This document shows, piece after piece, positions 62,493 through 64,000 of a DNA stretch of 64,000 bases. Below the pieces are notes generated by a model. It worked only from the letters and a program-made list of their open reading frames with translations. It was not told where the DNA came from and did not search any database. This DNA comes from Centrapalus pauciflorus (lineage: Eukaryota; Streptophyta; Magnoliopsida; Asterales; Asteraceae): NCBI GenBank assembly GCA_020465985.1, contig JAANYP010003718.1, positions 124,001 through 188,000 of the forward strand, in the 5' to 3' direction. Positions within the stretch are counted from its first letter, which is position 1, and the number at the start of each line of letters is the position of its first letter. A program made the translations under genes and the position numbers.

Positions 62493-64000
62493 ACCTTCTT
62501 CATGCTTCAATTTTAACCGTTTCGAGTTACAAAGTGTGTTTCTTTGGTTACAGGGAAATGACAACAAAGAGAAATCCAGTGACAACAGTTCAATAAAGGC
62601 TGTGGAACAGGAACGGAGTATAAAGTTAGATATCTCATTAGAAATTGAAGTACGTCTTCCTCAAATTTTCATTAATGGGCCTCTGTGCTATAAAAAATTA
62701 TTATTTTAATGAATCCCCTCAAAATATAAATTGTTGTGATAGTGCCTACCCTTGTCGAAAATTTTATGTCCTTCCCTTGAGATTTGAACTCAAGACAATT
62801 TGAACTAGTCATGTTGAGTTTGTTTGCAGTTTTATTAGTAACATGTCTGAGATTTTTTTGAACAATTCTGTTGCATGATCACTACTCATCATGTCGTTTA
62901 CCTTTTAGGATGAAATAATTGCAAGGGTTGAGGAAAAAGTTTCGGCATGGACTTTTCTTCCCAAAGGTTTTTCCCCTCGATCATTGGTGTTTTTCCCCCT
63001 ATTTTGCCTTTTGTTATCATGGTTTGCGTTAGTTTTCAGTTTTCACAATAAGATTGAATATCTTATCTACAGGGAATGGTAAACCGATTCATGTCCTTCA
63101 TTTTGGGCCTGAAGAAACTAAAGAGAACCTCAACTATTTGGGCAACACATCCAAGCGGCTAGTTGGTGAAAGTGTAATGGCAACGATTGTGATTTATCTT
63201 TCAAATGTCACCCAAGGTGGTCAGATCCTCTTTCCTGGAGCAGAGGTTAACCCAAAACTCTCTACTTTTTTGTGGTTACTAATGACCAAAAGTTATAGTT
63301 TTTAAAATGTTTTTGAAGTCCTTTCATTTCATGCAATTAATCCTTCTTCATAAATGATTCATTTCAATCTTCTTTGGTAAAGAAATGTTTTTTTTTTCTC
63401 CCCTTTTCATTCCATTACGACCATCACACATTACAAGTTGGCACCTTGCCAGAAAACATTTAAAGCATATAAACAGTTCCTAGCAATGACTGTTGATGAT
63501 GTAGACAAATTGTTACAACAATATAAATGCCATACTTGGTTTTTCAGTTTCCTGCAAATATCATTGTGTATGATCATCGATAGAAACATTTACTATCCAT
63601 ATTAGTATTGTTATGATATATTGTGCAAATCTATTGCAGTTAGGAACCTCAAATCCGAAGAACGAGATATGGTCTGATTGTACAAAGAGCAGTCCGATAA
63701 CGAGGCCTATCAAAGGCAATGCGATTTTGTTCTTCAATCTCCATCCGAATACTAGTTTAGACGGAAGTAGCTTGCATGCTAGGTGCCCAATAATTGAGGG
63801 TGATATGTGGTGGGCAACAAAGACTTTCGTGCTGAAATCTGCTGCCCAAACAAAAACAAAATCCGTAGCATCAGAAATAAACAATGATGAATTATGCACG
63901 GACGAAGACAACAACTGCCCACACTGGGCTGCGATTGGGGAGTGTGAGAGAAACCCGATATTCATGGTAGGTACTGCTGATTATTACGGGACGTGTAGGA
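60489..64000 (+). CDS. P4H12: Prolyl 4-hydroxylase-like protein with ShKT tail (P4H12 type), 3' end outside window
   Basis: Plant P4Hs hydroxylate prolines of cell-wall proteins in the ER/Golgi. Exons: 60489-60559, 61271-61387, 61717-61774, 62554-62649, 62909-62966, 63073-63245, 63640-64000 (partial); all GT..AG with closing phases. Exon 1 is a signal peptide/anchor (MATDLLILLLLVFTCCFSSS). Then come LSWRPRVFLYKGFLSDEECDHLIYL, VSAWTFLPK, VIYLSNVTQGGQILFPGAE, PIKGNAILFFNLHPN, SLHARCPIIEGDMWWATKTF and a C-terminal ShKT-like domain (CTDEDNNC..GTCR) cut by the edge. The usual HFDY iron-binding block is absent: in its place is IHVLHFGPEETKENLNYLGN, so two of the three Fe(II) ligands appear missing, while the distal His and the 2-oxoglutarate-binding Lys (ATK) are kept. 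This agrees with my recollection of the divergent Arabidopsis P4H12. It is probably not a classical hydroxylase. Confidence 0.9.
60900..61080. repeat. Probable short interspersed insertion in P4H intron 1
   Basis: A GC-richer block (GGTCTCCAACCCGTTTTACG to GGGACCTCAATG) stands out from the AT-rich intron and looks like a dispersed repeat. I cannot assign a class. Confidence 0.35.
61481..61500. repeat. Poly-G tract (G20) in P4H intron 2
   Basis: Twenty consecutive G after TTTTGGACCC. Could be genuine or a homopolymer length error. Confidence 0.9.
61930..62330. repeat. Possible retroelement remnant in P4H intron 3
   Basis: The words GTCCCACATTGGTTATAAAG and GGGCTTGGGGCGTTACAAATG are common at the ends of plant LTR/TRIM elements. 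No matching second end or TSD was found, so only a remnant is suggested. Confidence 0.3.
62430..62491. repeat. (GA)n microsatellite followed by a G11 tract, P4H intron 3
   Basis: About 25 GA units run into eleven G. Confidence 0.95.

Noticed and set aside
1..64000. CRISPR arrays, operons, riboswitches, rRNA or organellar inserts
   Set aside because: The sequence is eukaryotic nuclear; repeats are microsatellites or transposons, and no rRNA, plastid or mitochondrial genes were recognised.

Overview
This is nuclear DNA of a flowering plant, most likely a eudicot. The genes are split by many AT-rich introns with GT..AG borders. The encoded proteins (plant-type pectin acetylesterase, CPSF100, a DMS3/GMI1-type hinge protein, a ShKT-tailed prolyl 4-hydroxylase) are plant families, and the rest is plant transposons: chromoviruses, MULEs, hAT and Harbinger MITEs, a LINE and a Helitron end. 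The family or species cannot be fixed from sequence alone.

Layout. 1-5869 (minus): 5' eight exons of a pectin acetylesterase that runs off the left edge. 5870-9983: intergenic, with a fold-back MULE MITE and a Harbinger-like element. 9984-18481 (minus): complete 18-exon CPSF100 gene (736 codons). 18562-19581: a truncated MULE and a hAT MITE pressed against the CPSF100 start. 19654-21751 (minus): internal exons of a DMS3/GMI1-type SMC-hinge gene with no detectable 5' or 3' end. 21752-37684: AT-rich repeat country holding a solo LTR, microsatellites, a CACTA-like end, an aspartyl-protease pseudogene fragment and a strongly T-biased block of degenerate repeats. 37685-51588: two copies of a 780-bp segment flanking two Ty3/gypsy chromoviruses, one complete but broken by mutations and one 5'-truncated with a long open pol frame. 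52333-58820: nested insertions: a 9-bp-TSD element, a 142-bp copy of the CPSF100 5' end, a LINE split by a complete MULE, and a hAT MITE. 60489-64000 (plus): a P4H12-type prolyl 4-hydroxylase-like gene, cut by the right edge and lacking the HxD iron ligands.

The three real genes are unrelated in function (cell-wall pectin modification, mRNA 3'-end formation, secretory-pathway hydroxylase-like protein); there is no operon or cluster. The connecting story is transposon remodelling. A MULE relative abuts CPSF100 81 bp before its ATG, and the same 142 bp of CPSF100 5' DNA recurs, identical by eye, 35.5 kb away near a full copy of that MULE. I found no convincing new molecular system; the most unusual points are the remodelled CPSF100 5' end, the pseudoenzyme-like P4H, and the stranded hinge-domain exons.
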